Source of the DNA: a virus
DNA length: 28,895 nucleotides
Reading direction: 5' to 3' (one strand)
IMG/VR virus record: IMGVR_UViG_3300020437_001681
Span: 1 to 28,895 of that record
This document shows positions 8,964 to 15,747 of this stretch, in pieces. Every line of letters starts with the position of its first letter. Within the stretch, counting starts at the first letter, position 1. Below the pieces are notes generated by a model. It saw only the letters and a program-made list of their open reading frames with translations. It did no database searches and had not been told where the DNA came from. A program made the translations under genes and the position numbers.

Positions 8964-9480
8964 CATCTCAACCTCCATCACTGGAGCCACAATCTTTAAA
9001 GATAACAAAATTGCAGAAAGTTTATATTGGGATACCAGAAATAAACGAAAATTTCCAACTTTATATGAGAAGGCGGATTTTTTACAAACAAATTTATGGA
9101 CATTAAAAACAAAATATGATATAACAGATGTGTTTATAGAACAATCACTACAGTCTTTTAGAAGTGGCTTCTCGTCCGCAAAGACTCTTTCTACTCTCGC
9201 AAGATTCAATGGAATCGTATCGTGGAATTGTTATAAAGCGTTTGATGTAAAGCCAGAGATGATCGCAGCTTCATCTGCTCGAAAGTTAGCCGGAGTAGGA
9301 ATTAAAAGGGGTGACAACGCAAAAGAAAAAGTTTTAAAATTTGTCATTGACAATTATCCACAAATTGCGATAGAATATACAAAGCATGGAAATCCAAAAC
9401 CAGGAATGTTGGATATGTGCGATAGTATAATTATAGCGTTAGCGGGTGATAAAATTGTCAGAGAAGCTCAAACTACTTAA
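8929..9480 (+). CDS. RuvC-like Holliday junction resolvase
   Basis: A 183-residue RNase H-fold nuclease of the RuvC type. Visible acidic positions are D12 in the first strand (ILALDIS), E71 (VFIEQSL) and D162/D165 near the C-terminus (MLDMCDSIIIALAG). The last motif, with Asp followed by a hydrophobic helix, is typical of RuvC. Basic residues at 126-134 suit DNA binding. The start must lie upstream of D12, so the ATG overlapping the J-domain gene by 35 nt is accepted. Such enzymes resolve branched DNA before packaging; in T4 that role is played by the unrelated gp49. Adjacent primase and recombination nuclease genes fit. Confidence 0.82.
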   Translation: MNSQQKTILALDISTSITGATIFKDNKIAESLYWDTRNKRKFPTLYEKADFLQTNLWTLKTKYDITDVFIEQSLQSFRSGFSSAKTLSTLARFNGIVSWNCYKAFDVKPEMIAASSARKLAGVGIKRGDNAKEKVLKFVIDNYPQIAIEYTKHGNPKPGMLDMCDSIIIALAGDKIVREAQTT

Positions 9481-10372
9481 GAAAGCCTTAGGCCGGTGCT
9501 GGTCTAATGGTCATGAACATCTATTTACTTGCCCAAAGTGCAACCACCACAAGCGTAAGTTATCTGTAAATTTTGATAAAGATGTATTTAAGTGTTGGAT
9601 TTGCGATTATTCCGGAACGAAGATTTCCCCTCTTATCCGCAAATACGCGCCAGCTTATTATGCCGATTGGCGTAGCCTTGCGGGAGAGGTAGACCTTTCT
9701 AAGTATGACACTATCTTTGCAGAACATATTCCCACCCCACCACAGATCGTCGACTTGCCAGAAAACTTTCAAACTTTAACAGGTAAAAAAACTAAGATTA
9801 AAAAGAGGGCCCTCGAATATCTATACGGCCGCGGTTTTAAAGATACAGACATATTAACCTGGAAGGTTGGCTTTTGTGATTATGGAGAGTATCAGGATAG
9901 AGTTATTGTACCCAGCTTTGACAGTGATGGTAATGTTAACTTCTTTATAGCGAGGTCATATACAGGAGACTGGATGAAGTACAAAAACCCACAAGTAAGC
10001 AAAGACATTATTTTTAATGACCTTAATATTAATTGGGAAGATGACGTGATTCTTGTAGAGGGTGCCTTTGATGCAATGAAATGTAAGAATGCCATCCCGC
10101 TTCTTGGCTCGACTTTGAGAGAAAATTCAAAACTTTTCCAAAAGATATGCGCACTCAAGCCAGATATCTACTTGGCTTTGGACGAAGACGCGAAAGGAAA
10201 AGAATTTGGGATAGCAAAAAAACTAAGAGAATATGGGATTAAAGTTATGTCTATTGATGTCAGCGGCTATTCAGACATTGGAGAGATGCCACAAGAGGTG
10301 GTGAAGCAGCGAAAACAAAATGCGGATATTGTATCCGATTTAGACTATTTACATTACAAACTTGACTTTTAG
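9446..10372 (+). CDS. DNA primase, DnaG type (zinc finger plus Toprim)
   Basis: A 308-residue primase that makes RNA primers for lagging-strand synthesis. The N-terminal zinc finger has C29-x2-C32 and C50-x2-C53. The Toprim domain shows E205 in ILVEGAFDAMK and the D246/D248 pair in LALDEDAKG, the metal-binding residues of the fold. There is no helicase domain, so it should act with a separate helicase, as T4 gp61 does with gp41. The start is GTG at 9446, overlapping the resolvase by 35 nt; a TTG at 9455 is an alternative. The gene's stop is part of the AGGAGA ribosome site of the following small gene. Confidence 0.88.
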   Translation: MIKLSEKLKLLKKALGRCWSNGHEHLFTCPKCNHHKRKLSVNFDKDVFKCWICDYSGTKISPLIRKYAPAYYADWRSLAGEVDLSKYDTIFAEHIPTPPQIVDLPENFQTLTGKKTKIKKRALEYLYGRGFKDTDILTWKVGFCDYGEYQDRVIVPSFDSDGNVNFFIARSYTGDWMKYKNPQVSKDIIFNDLNINWEDDVILVEGAFDAMKCKNAIPLLGSTLRENSKLFQKICALKPDIYLALDEDAKGKEFGIAKKLREYGIKVMSIDVSGYSDIGEMPQEVVKQRKQNADIVSDLDYLHYKLDF

Positions 10373-10381
10373 GAGACCAAA

Positions 10382-10552
10382 ATGGAAATTACAAAAAGAA
10401 GACTAAAAGAAATCATTGCAGAAGAGATGAATCACTTAGCAGAAACAGGTGATCTTAATATGATTACCGAAGCAGAGAAGAAAGCATTCGCCATCATTCT
10501 TGAAAAGCTTACCCCAAAGCAATTGGAAGATCTCGGCCTTAAAAGAATTTAG
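10382..10552 (+). CDS. 56-residue protein with prohead-cleavage-like motif
   Basis: A small ORF with an excellent TTAGGAGA ribosome site 7 nt upstream and an ATG start at 10382. The N-terminus (MEITKRRLKEIIAEEMNHLA) is a basic amphipathic helix recalling the starts of the proteins at 21121 (MKLIREYF) and 21717 (MKRSQLKMIVKECVKEIL). Residues 28-33 (ITEAEK) match the LTEAEK of the prohead protease and the (L/I)xE|A cleavage consensus of T4-type proheads. The second half is a helical, charged segment. No family is recognised. It may be a targeting or internal head peptide, or an unrelated helical regulator of the primase/nuclease region. It lies directly upstream of a strong promoter. Confidence 0.72.
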   Translation: MEITKRRLKEIIAEEMNHLAETGDLNMITEAEKKAFAIILEKLTPKQLEDLGLKRI

Positions 10553-10581
10553 TTGACATTCCCTGTTGGCCTTGATATAAT
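10553..10581 (+). promoter_or_regulatory. Consensus sigma70-type promoter for the nuclease gene
   Basis: A perfect TTGACA (10553-10558) and a perfect TATAAT (10576-10581) are separated by exactly 17 bp, with an extended -10 TG at 10573-10574. Transcription should start near 10588, giving a leader of roughly 24 nt that includes the ACGGAGA ribosome site of the gene at 10612. This is the bacterial housekeeping consensus, so the unmodified host polymerase can use it, probably early in infection. It is the only such match I found in the window. Confidence 0.88.
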
Positions 10582-10611
10582 AAGGATACTATAACCATTT
10601 ACGGAGAATAA

Positions 10612-13600
10612 ATGAGATTTGCTCATATTGCGGATACACACATCCGAAACTTAAAATACCATTTTGAGTACAGAGAGGTATTCAAACAATTATATAAATC
10701 ACTAAAAGAAGAAAAGGTTGACTGCATTGTTCATTGTGGCGACATCGCACATACCAAGACACAAATATCTCCAGAGTTTGTGGATATGTGCCGAGAATTC
10801 TTTGAAAACTTGGCCGCCATTGCACCAACCTATATTATCTTAGGAAATCACGACGGCAACCTTAGAAATGACAGCAGACAAGACGCAATTAGCCCGATTG
10901 TCAAGGCTATCAACAATCCTAATTTGATCTTACTTCGGAATGCGGGAGAAACAAAAATCAATTCTCAGTTTTGCTTAAATGTTCTTTCCGTGTTTGATGA
11001 GGATAATTGGGTATCACCTACTGACCCTAATGCAATTAATATTGCTCTTTATCATGGGGCGATAGATAAATCAAAGACAGACAGCAATTGGACACTGGGC
11101 GGAGATCATAGCATTGAAATATTTGATGACTTTGATTTTGCTTTTCTTGGGGATATTCATAAAACGCAGAAGCTTGATGCAGACGGCAGAATCTGGTATG
11201 CTGGATCCACTGTCCAACAAAACTTTGGCGAGTCCTTAGACAAGGGATATTTGCTTTGGGACATTGAAGATAAAAATACCTTTACCAACCGCTTGATAAC
11301 CTTTGTCAACCCGAAGCCATTTGTCACAGTAAAACTTACAGAGAAAGGTAATTTGCCAAGGTCACCAATTCCACAAGGTGCCAGAGTCAGAGTTGTGTCA
11401 GAATCTAATGTCTCATTAGATAAGGTTAGAAAGGCTATAGAGGCAGTTAAATATAAACACAACCCTGAGGCAGTAACATACCTTAACAGGGCTGCAAATC
11501 AAAAAATTGACGTCCAAGCGCCCGAGGGTATTCAGAAGCAAGATCTAAGAAATTTAAAAACTCAAGAACAATTAATGGCCGAATATTTAAATGAATTTGA
11601 GGTTACCGAAGAAGTTCTAGAAAGGGTTTATGATCTAAACAAAAAGTACAACAAAGAAATAGAAGATAACGAGGAAGTACATAGAAATATAAACTGGTCA
11701 CTACAGAGTCTTGAGTGGGATAATTTATTCAATTATGGAGAAGGTAACTCAATCGATTTTACAAAACTAGAAGGAATTGTGGGAATATTCGGCAAAAATT
11801 ATTCCGGTAAGTCCTCTATCGTTGACACCTTATTGTATGCGATGTACAATTCAACTTCAAAGTCTATTCGCAAAAATTTAAATATTATCAATCAAAATAG
11901 AGATAGCTGCAACGCAAGAGTAACAATCAAGGTTGATGATGAAGAGTTTGTTGTGGAAAGAGAGTCTAAAAAATATACAAAAAGGCTCAAGGGAGTGGAG
12001 ACTCAAGAAGCCAGCACAGACCTAGAATTTTATAAACAAGATATGATAGGCAACATTACAGGTCTTAATGGCACGTCAAGACAAGATACCGATTCAAATG
12101 TTAGAAAACATTTTGGTACAATTCAGGACTTCTTAATGACTTCCATGGCATCACAGCTTGATTCTCTTGTTTTTATAAATGAGGGCTCAACTAAGAGAAA
12201 AGAGTATTTAGCTAAATTTTTAGATTTGCAAATTTTTGATAAAAAATTTAAAATGGCAAAAGAAGAATCCGCAGCCACTAAGATAGCTCTTAAAAGGTTA
12301 GAAGGAATAGATTTTGAGGAAGAAGTTTTAAAAATAAAAAAAGATATCACAAAAAGTGAATTATCGATAGAAGCTCAGAAGGCTGTTTGTGAAACATTGA
12401 CCGGAGAGTTAGAGAATTTGAATGAGGAGGTGAAGCTTCTGGCAAACAAAATAGATTCTGTTCCGGCAGAAATAATCGATCCAGTTTTAACACAGCAGGA
12501 AATTTCTACCAAAGAGCGTTTGATTTTAGAAGCATCCTCTGATCGCACAAGAGCCCAGCATGCACTAGAGGAAAACGAAAAAAAGTTTGCAAAAATAGAC
12601 AGTTTTTTAAACGAGTTTGAAGTTGAATCTTATTACAACAAAAAAGAAAAAATAGATAAAAAGAAAAATGAATTATCAGCTCTAATAAAAGAGATGGAGT
12701 CTTTGTCGGAAGAAAAGTCAAGAAACAGAAGAAAGCAAGACTTGCTTTCAGAGGTTCCCTGTGGAAACCAATACCCTTCTTGTCGTTTCATAAAAGATGC
12801 ACACCATGCTAGTCAATTGGTTACGATTACAGAAACAAGCATGAGAGAGAACGCAAAACAAACTAATCAACTTGGAGAAGAAATATTTAATCTTAACCCA
12901 AATCAAGTTGAGGATCATTTGAAAAAGTATGATCTTTTAATAGCAAAAAAAGCAGAAATTGCCACGCTCATTGCAACATCTAAATTGACCATCGAACGTT
13001 CTGACTCCACTTTATTTAAGGAGCAGGTAGAACTTGAATCTTTGAAAAACAGGAATGATCAATATAACCAAAACAAAGAGGCAATTGAGAACCTTAAGCA
13101 ATTGTTAGGTAATCTTAAAGAGCTTGAGCAGGGATCAAAACACAAAAAGAAAGAAATAGAAGAGTGTAGAAAGCGCATTTTGCGGCTACACCAGAAGCAT
13201 GGATCTTTAGAAGAAAAGCTAAAATATACAAAGTCTCAACTAAAAGAAAAGAAAGCTTTGGAAGAAGACTTTGCAGCTTATCATTTATTGATGACTTGTT
13301 GCCATCCCAACGGTGTTTCTTATGAAATTATTAAAAATAGATTGCCATTTATAAACGAAGAAATTGCAAAAATTTTAACAAACATTGTAGAATTTGAAAT
13401 ATTTATCACCAACAATGAAGATAAGCTTGATATTTTTATAAAACACCCAAGTCACGAACCAAGACCACTAGAGATGGGCTCAGGAGCCGAAAAGACAATT
13501 GCTTCAATGGCAATTCGTCTTGCGTTTTTATCAGTGTCGTCTTTACCGAAGTCCGATCTATTTATATTAGATGAACCCGGAACTGCTCTAGACGAAGATA

Positions 13601-13749
13601 ATATGGAAGGTTTTGTAAGAATTTTAGAGATGATTAAAGGATACTTTAAAACAGTCATATTAATTTCGCACCTAGATAGCTTAAAAGATTGTGTTGATTT
13701 ACAAATTAATATCGAAAAGAAATCTGGGTTTGCTAGTGTACAAATATAG
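10612..13749 (+). CDS. Fused Mre11/gp47 - Rad50/gp46 recombination nuclease
   Basis: A 1045-residue single-chain SbcCD-type enzyme. The N-terminus is an Mre11 metallophosphatase with DTH (8-10), GDIAH (43-47), GNHD (78-81), YHG (147-149) and GDIH (180-183). After a linker, a Rad50-type SMC ATPase begins: Walker A GKNYSGKS at 394-401, long coiled coil, a hook-like C717-x6-C724 at the turn, returning coiled coil, signature GSGAEKT near 956 and Walker B DLFILDEP at 982-989. In T4 these are two genes, 47 and 46, which process ends for recombination-dependent replication and help degrade host DNA. Here no stop or restart separates them. A perfect promoter precedes it. Confidence 0.93.
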   Translation: MRFAHIADTHIRNLKYHFEYREVFKQLYKSLKEEKVDCIVHCGDIAHTKTQISPEFVDMCREFFENLAAIAPTYIILGNHDGNLRNDSRQDAISPIVKAINNPNLILLRNAGETKINSQFCLNVLSVFDEDNWVSPTDPNAINIALYHGAIDKSKTDSNWTLGGDHSIEIFDDFDFAFLGDIHKTQKLDADGRIWYAGSTVQQNFGESLDKGYLLWDIEDKNTFTNRLITFVNPKPFVTVKLTEKGNLPRSPIPQGARVRVVSESNVSLDKVRKAIEAVKYKHNPEAVTYLNRAANQKIDVQAPEGIQKQDLRNLKTQEQLMAEYLNEFEVTEEVLERVYDLNKKYNKEIEDNEEVHRNINWSLQSLEWDNLFNYGEGNSIDFTKLEGIVGIFGKNYSGKSSIVDTLLYAMYNSTSKSIRKNLNIINQNRDSCNARVTIKVDDEEFVVERESKKYTKRLKGVETQEASTDLEFYKQDMIGNITGLNGTSRQDTDSNVRKHFGTIQDFLMTSMASQLDSLVFINEGSTKRKEYLAKFLDLQIFDKKFKMAKEESAATKIALKRLEGIDFEEEVLKIKKDITKSELSIEAQKAVCETLTGELENLNEEVKLLANKIDSVPAEIIDPVLTQQEISTKERLILEASSDRTRAQHALEENEKKFAKIDSFLNEFEVESYYNKKEKIDKKKNELSALIKEMESLSEEKSRNRRKQDLLSEVPCGNQYPSCRFIKDAHHASQLVTITETSMRENAKQTNQLGEEIFNLNPNQVEDHLKKYDLLIAKKAEIATLIATSKLTIERSDSTLFKEQVELESLKNRNDQYNQNKEAIENLKQLLGNLKELEQGSKHKKKEIEECRKRILRLHQKHGSLEEKLKYTKSQLKEKKALEEDFAAYHLLMTCCHPNGVSYEIIKNRLPFINEEIAKILTNIVEFEIFITNNEDKLDIFIKHPSHEPRPLEMGSGAEKTIASMAIRLAFLSVSSLPKSDLFILDEPGTALDEDNMEGFVRILEMIKGYFKTVILISHLDSLKDCVDLQINIEKKSGFASVQI

Positions 13750-13758
13750 GAGGATTTA

Positions 13759-13962
13759 ATGGTGGCACAACTAAAGGCATTTGCTGACAAATATACAGAG
13801 AGATTTATATCAAGAAAATTTTTAGCCTGGATTACAGCAACAAGTTTATGTATCTATGGAACTGTAACTAGTTCTGATTGGGTTGCAGTCACTTTAGCAT
13901 ATATTGGTTCACAAGCCCTAGTTGACTTAGCAGTTCAGTGGAAACACGGACCCCGCCAATGA
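13759..13962 (+). CDS. Small two-helix membrane protein, holin-like
   Basis: A 67-residue protein with an AGGAGG ribosome site 5 nt before its ATG. A short basic N-terminus is followed by two hydrophobic segments (about 21-37 and 41-61) separated by a short polar turn, and a basic C-terminal tail. This is the architecture of small phage holins. The next two genes encode a membrane-anchored coiled coil and a signal-peptide protein, which suits a lysis cassette, but no endolysin is visible in the window. The call rests on topology and context only; other small phage membrane proteins would look the same. Confidence 0.6.
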   Translation: MVAQLKAFADKYTERFISRKFLAWITATSLCIYGTVTSSDWVAVTLAYIGSQALVDLAVQWKHGPRQ

Positions 13963-14363
13963 CATGGTTAATCTTTAAAACAAGTATTAAAAAATCTTGG
14001 TCCTGGCTAAAGCATAATTGGAAAATACCTTTGGTTGTGGCTTGGTCAACACTAATATACCTCTTATCTAGAAGGAACAGCGATGCACTAAAAGAGGTTA
14101 TAGAGTTGAATAAAAAAGCACACAGGGAAGAAGTCGAAATCATTAATCGCGCACACAAAGAAGAATTAATAAAGTTAACAAACCTCCAGAAGCAATATAG
14201 GGATACAATATTAAAGCTAGAAAAAGAGTTTGCAGATCAAAATAAAAAACTTTCTGCAAAACAAGCTGAAGACGTAAAACAAATTGTGATAAAATCAAAA
14301 GGTAACCCAGAAGAAATAATAAGAAAGATTGAAAATGACTTTGGAATTAAATTTAAAGAATAA
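13959..14363 (+). CDS. Membrane-anchored coiled-coil protein, i-spanin-like
   Basis: I place the start at the ATG at 13959, whose ATGA overlaps the upstream stop and implies coupled translation; an in-frame ATG at 13938 would overlap more. The 134-residue product has one N-terminal transmembrane segment (roughly IPLVVAWSTLIYLL). A long, highly charged coiled coil rich in Lys and Glu fills nearly all the rest, which is the topology of Rz-type inner-membrane spanins. The C-terminus ends in a short GIKFKE segment. It overlaps the next gene by 35 nt. The function is inferred from topology and from the holin-like neighbour. Confidence 0.55.
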   Translation: MTWLIFKTSIKKSWSWLKHNWKIPLVVAWSTLIYLLSRRNSDALKEVIELNKKAHREEVEIINRAHKEELIKLTNLQKQYRDTILKLEKEFADQNKKLSAKQAEDVKQIVIKSKGNPEEIIRKIENDFGIKFKE

Positions 14364-14832
14364 AATTATAATTATTTTATTGCTTATCTGCTATCCTTGT
14401 GTAGCTTTATCGGACCCAGAATATAACGGTGTCTTAACACCGCCTGGTGAAGCGATGTACGTTACAGACCCTTCTATACTAAAAAAGCTAAATTTAGGGC
14501 CTGATAACGAACCAGTGTGGTGTTATTCTAATTTAGCTAATTCTCTAATAATATCATCTGCGGACAGAGAGAAAGAAAAGTGTGAATTAGCACTACAGCA
14601 AGAAAAGCAAAGACTACAGGTTTTGCACACCTTTGAAATAGATCAGTTAAACATCCAAATTAAAAGTTTAACTAAAAAGCACAAAGAGTTAATTTTTTTA
14701 AAAGATAAACAAATAGATAAACTTACAACTGCCGCACTCAAAAGGCCAAATGACTATTCATTGTGGTGGGCTAGTGGGGGTGTAGTGACTGGAGTATTAG
14801 CCACTTTGGCTATATTTTTTATGGTAAAATAA
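14329..14832 (+). CDS. Secreted/membrane protein with coiled coil, possible lysis factor
   Basis: A 167-residue protein with an N-terminal signal-like hydrophobic segment (KIIIILLLICYPCVALSDP). The putative cleavage is after VALS; there is no clear lipobox. A periplasmic domain with two cysteines follows, then a coiled coil (about 85-130) and a C-terminal transmembrane helix (about 146-166) ending in K. Two ATGs (14329 and 14335) are possible starts, and both overlap the upstream gene. Together with the two preceding genes it forms a three-member membrane cassette that could be a spanin-like pair plus holin. An envelope function such as superinfection exclusion is an equal alternative. Confidence 0.55.
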   Translation: MKMTLELNLKNKIIIILLLICYPCVALSDPEYNGVLTPPGEAMYVTDPSILKKLNLGPDNEPVWCYSNLANSLIISSADREKEKCELALQQEKQRLQVLHTFEIDQLNIQIKSLTKKHKELIFLKDKQIDKLTTAALKRPNDYSLWWASGGVVTGVLATLAIFFMVK

Positions 14833-14833
14833 A

Positions 14834-15208
14834 ATGAAAGAAAAAGATTTAAACCAAATAGCCAAGCTTGAAAAAGCTATAAAAGATAAATACGGAAAAG
14901 AAGCAATTCAAAACCCCAATAGTACCTGGACCAAAGACAAAGAACAAAAATATCTGGAAGAGCTAAAAGAATTTTATAAAAACAAAAAAACAGAAAAAGA
15001 GTTAATAAAAATAAAAGAAGACACATTTATAAAAAATAGTAAAATTACAGAAAGGCAAAAACAAATATGTAATATTTGTTCTTGCTACTCAGTGTCTCAC
15101 GTAGATGATGTCTACATGACAAAGTTTAAATGTTGCTCTAAATGTTATATTCAATATATTGAAGGAAGAGAAGAAAGATGGAAATCAGGCTGGAGGCCAA
15201 ACAGCTAA
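14834..15208 (+). CDS. Small zinc-ribbon protein, unknown function
   Basis: A 124-residue protein beginning 1 nt after the previous stop. The first 70 residues are a lysine-rich helical segment. The C-terminal part has a cysteine cluster: C79-x2-C82-x-C84 and C100, C101, C104, consistent with one four-cysteine zinc ribbon, followed by the basic stretch EGREERWKSGWRP. Zinc ribbons in small phage proteins often bind nucleic acid or RNA polymerase. I cannot place this one in a family. It ends just before two ACTATTTA boxes and the packaging genes, so it closes the membrane-protein group. Confidence 0.65.
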   Translation: MKEKDLNQIAKLEKAIKDKYGKEAIQNPNSTWTKDKEQKYLEELKEFYKNKKTEKELIKIKEDTFIKNSKITERQKQICNICSCYSVSHVDDVYMTKFKCCSKCYIQYIEGREERWKSGWRPNS

Positions 15209-15232
15209 CTATTTATTACTAGCAACTATTTA
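15208..15232 (+). promoter_or_regulatory. Tandem ACTATTTA boxes before packaging genes
   Basis: Two copies of AACTATTTA lie 17 nt apart (octamers at 15208-15215 and 15225-15232), 43 and 26 nt before the ATG at 15251. They fill most of the 42-nt gap. The arrangement suggests a tandem late promoter, or one promoter plus a regulatory copy, for the terminase-portal operon. Confidence 0.42.
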
Positions 15233-15250
15233 CAGTAGAGGAACTATACT

Positions 15251-15736
15251 ATGTCAGAAACTTTAGATATTCTTGATTCAATTGCCCAGGTGCTTGCCAA
15301 TACATACGATGGCGCACTAGATGAAAATGGAGAGCCAATTAAGATTGGCTTGCGCCGAGAAGAAGGTAATCCTATGATTGATCATAGAATTATAGACGGC
15401 TTTGGTGCTTGCGTCTTGGGAGACAGACTCCACATTAAGTATCACGCAGAGATTCCACTGAAAGAGGTTCATTCAAATAGTTTTGAATCAGACATGGAAT
15501 CTATGGTGGAGAAGGTCAAATCTTATATTCAAAAAGAATTTAAAAAAATTAAGAAACAAGCACTAACCTTGTCTGACCCTAGCGAAGTTGACGTTTTAGT
15601 AGAATACATCTCTAGAATAAGAACAAGCGTGAAGGTTCACAAGTGCTTCAAGATTGGAGGCATACCAGCAGAGCCAGAAAGAGAAATCGATCCAGAGTTT
15701 GAAAGAATGAACAAGCTCGGTGGCCTTAGATCCTAA
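15251..15736 (+). CDS. Conserved-type protein directly upstream of terminase
   Basis: A 161-residue soluble protein with an AGAGGA ribosome site 7 nt before the ATG. It has a central beta-looking stretch (GFGACVLGDRLHIKYHAEIP) and a helical, lysine-rich second half. Its place immediately before the terminase large subunit and its length are what one expects of a gp16-type small terminase. However, the sequence lacks the obvious helical coiled-coil character of gp16, and I do not recognise it as such. It could instead be a head-completion or neck protein. A structure prediction would decide: a helical ring-forming core supports small terminase, an alpha/beta sandwich argues against it. Confidence 0.65.
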   Translation: MSETLDILDSIAQVLANTYDGALDENGEPIKIGLRREEGNPMIDHRIIDGFGACVLGDRLHIKYHAEIPLKEVHSNSFESDMESMVEKVKSYIQKEFKKIKKQALTLSDPSEVDVLVEYISRIRTSVKVHKCFKIGGIPAEPEREIDPEFERMNKLGGLRS

Positions 15737-15747
15737 GAAGGGATAAA

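Noticed and set aside
15251-15736. Firm assignment as small terminase (gp16)
   Set aside because: Position and length fit, but the sequence lacks recognisable gp16 features, so it is left as unknown.
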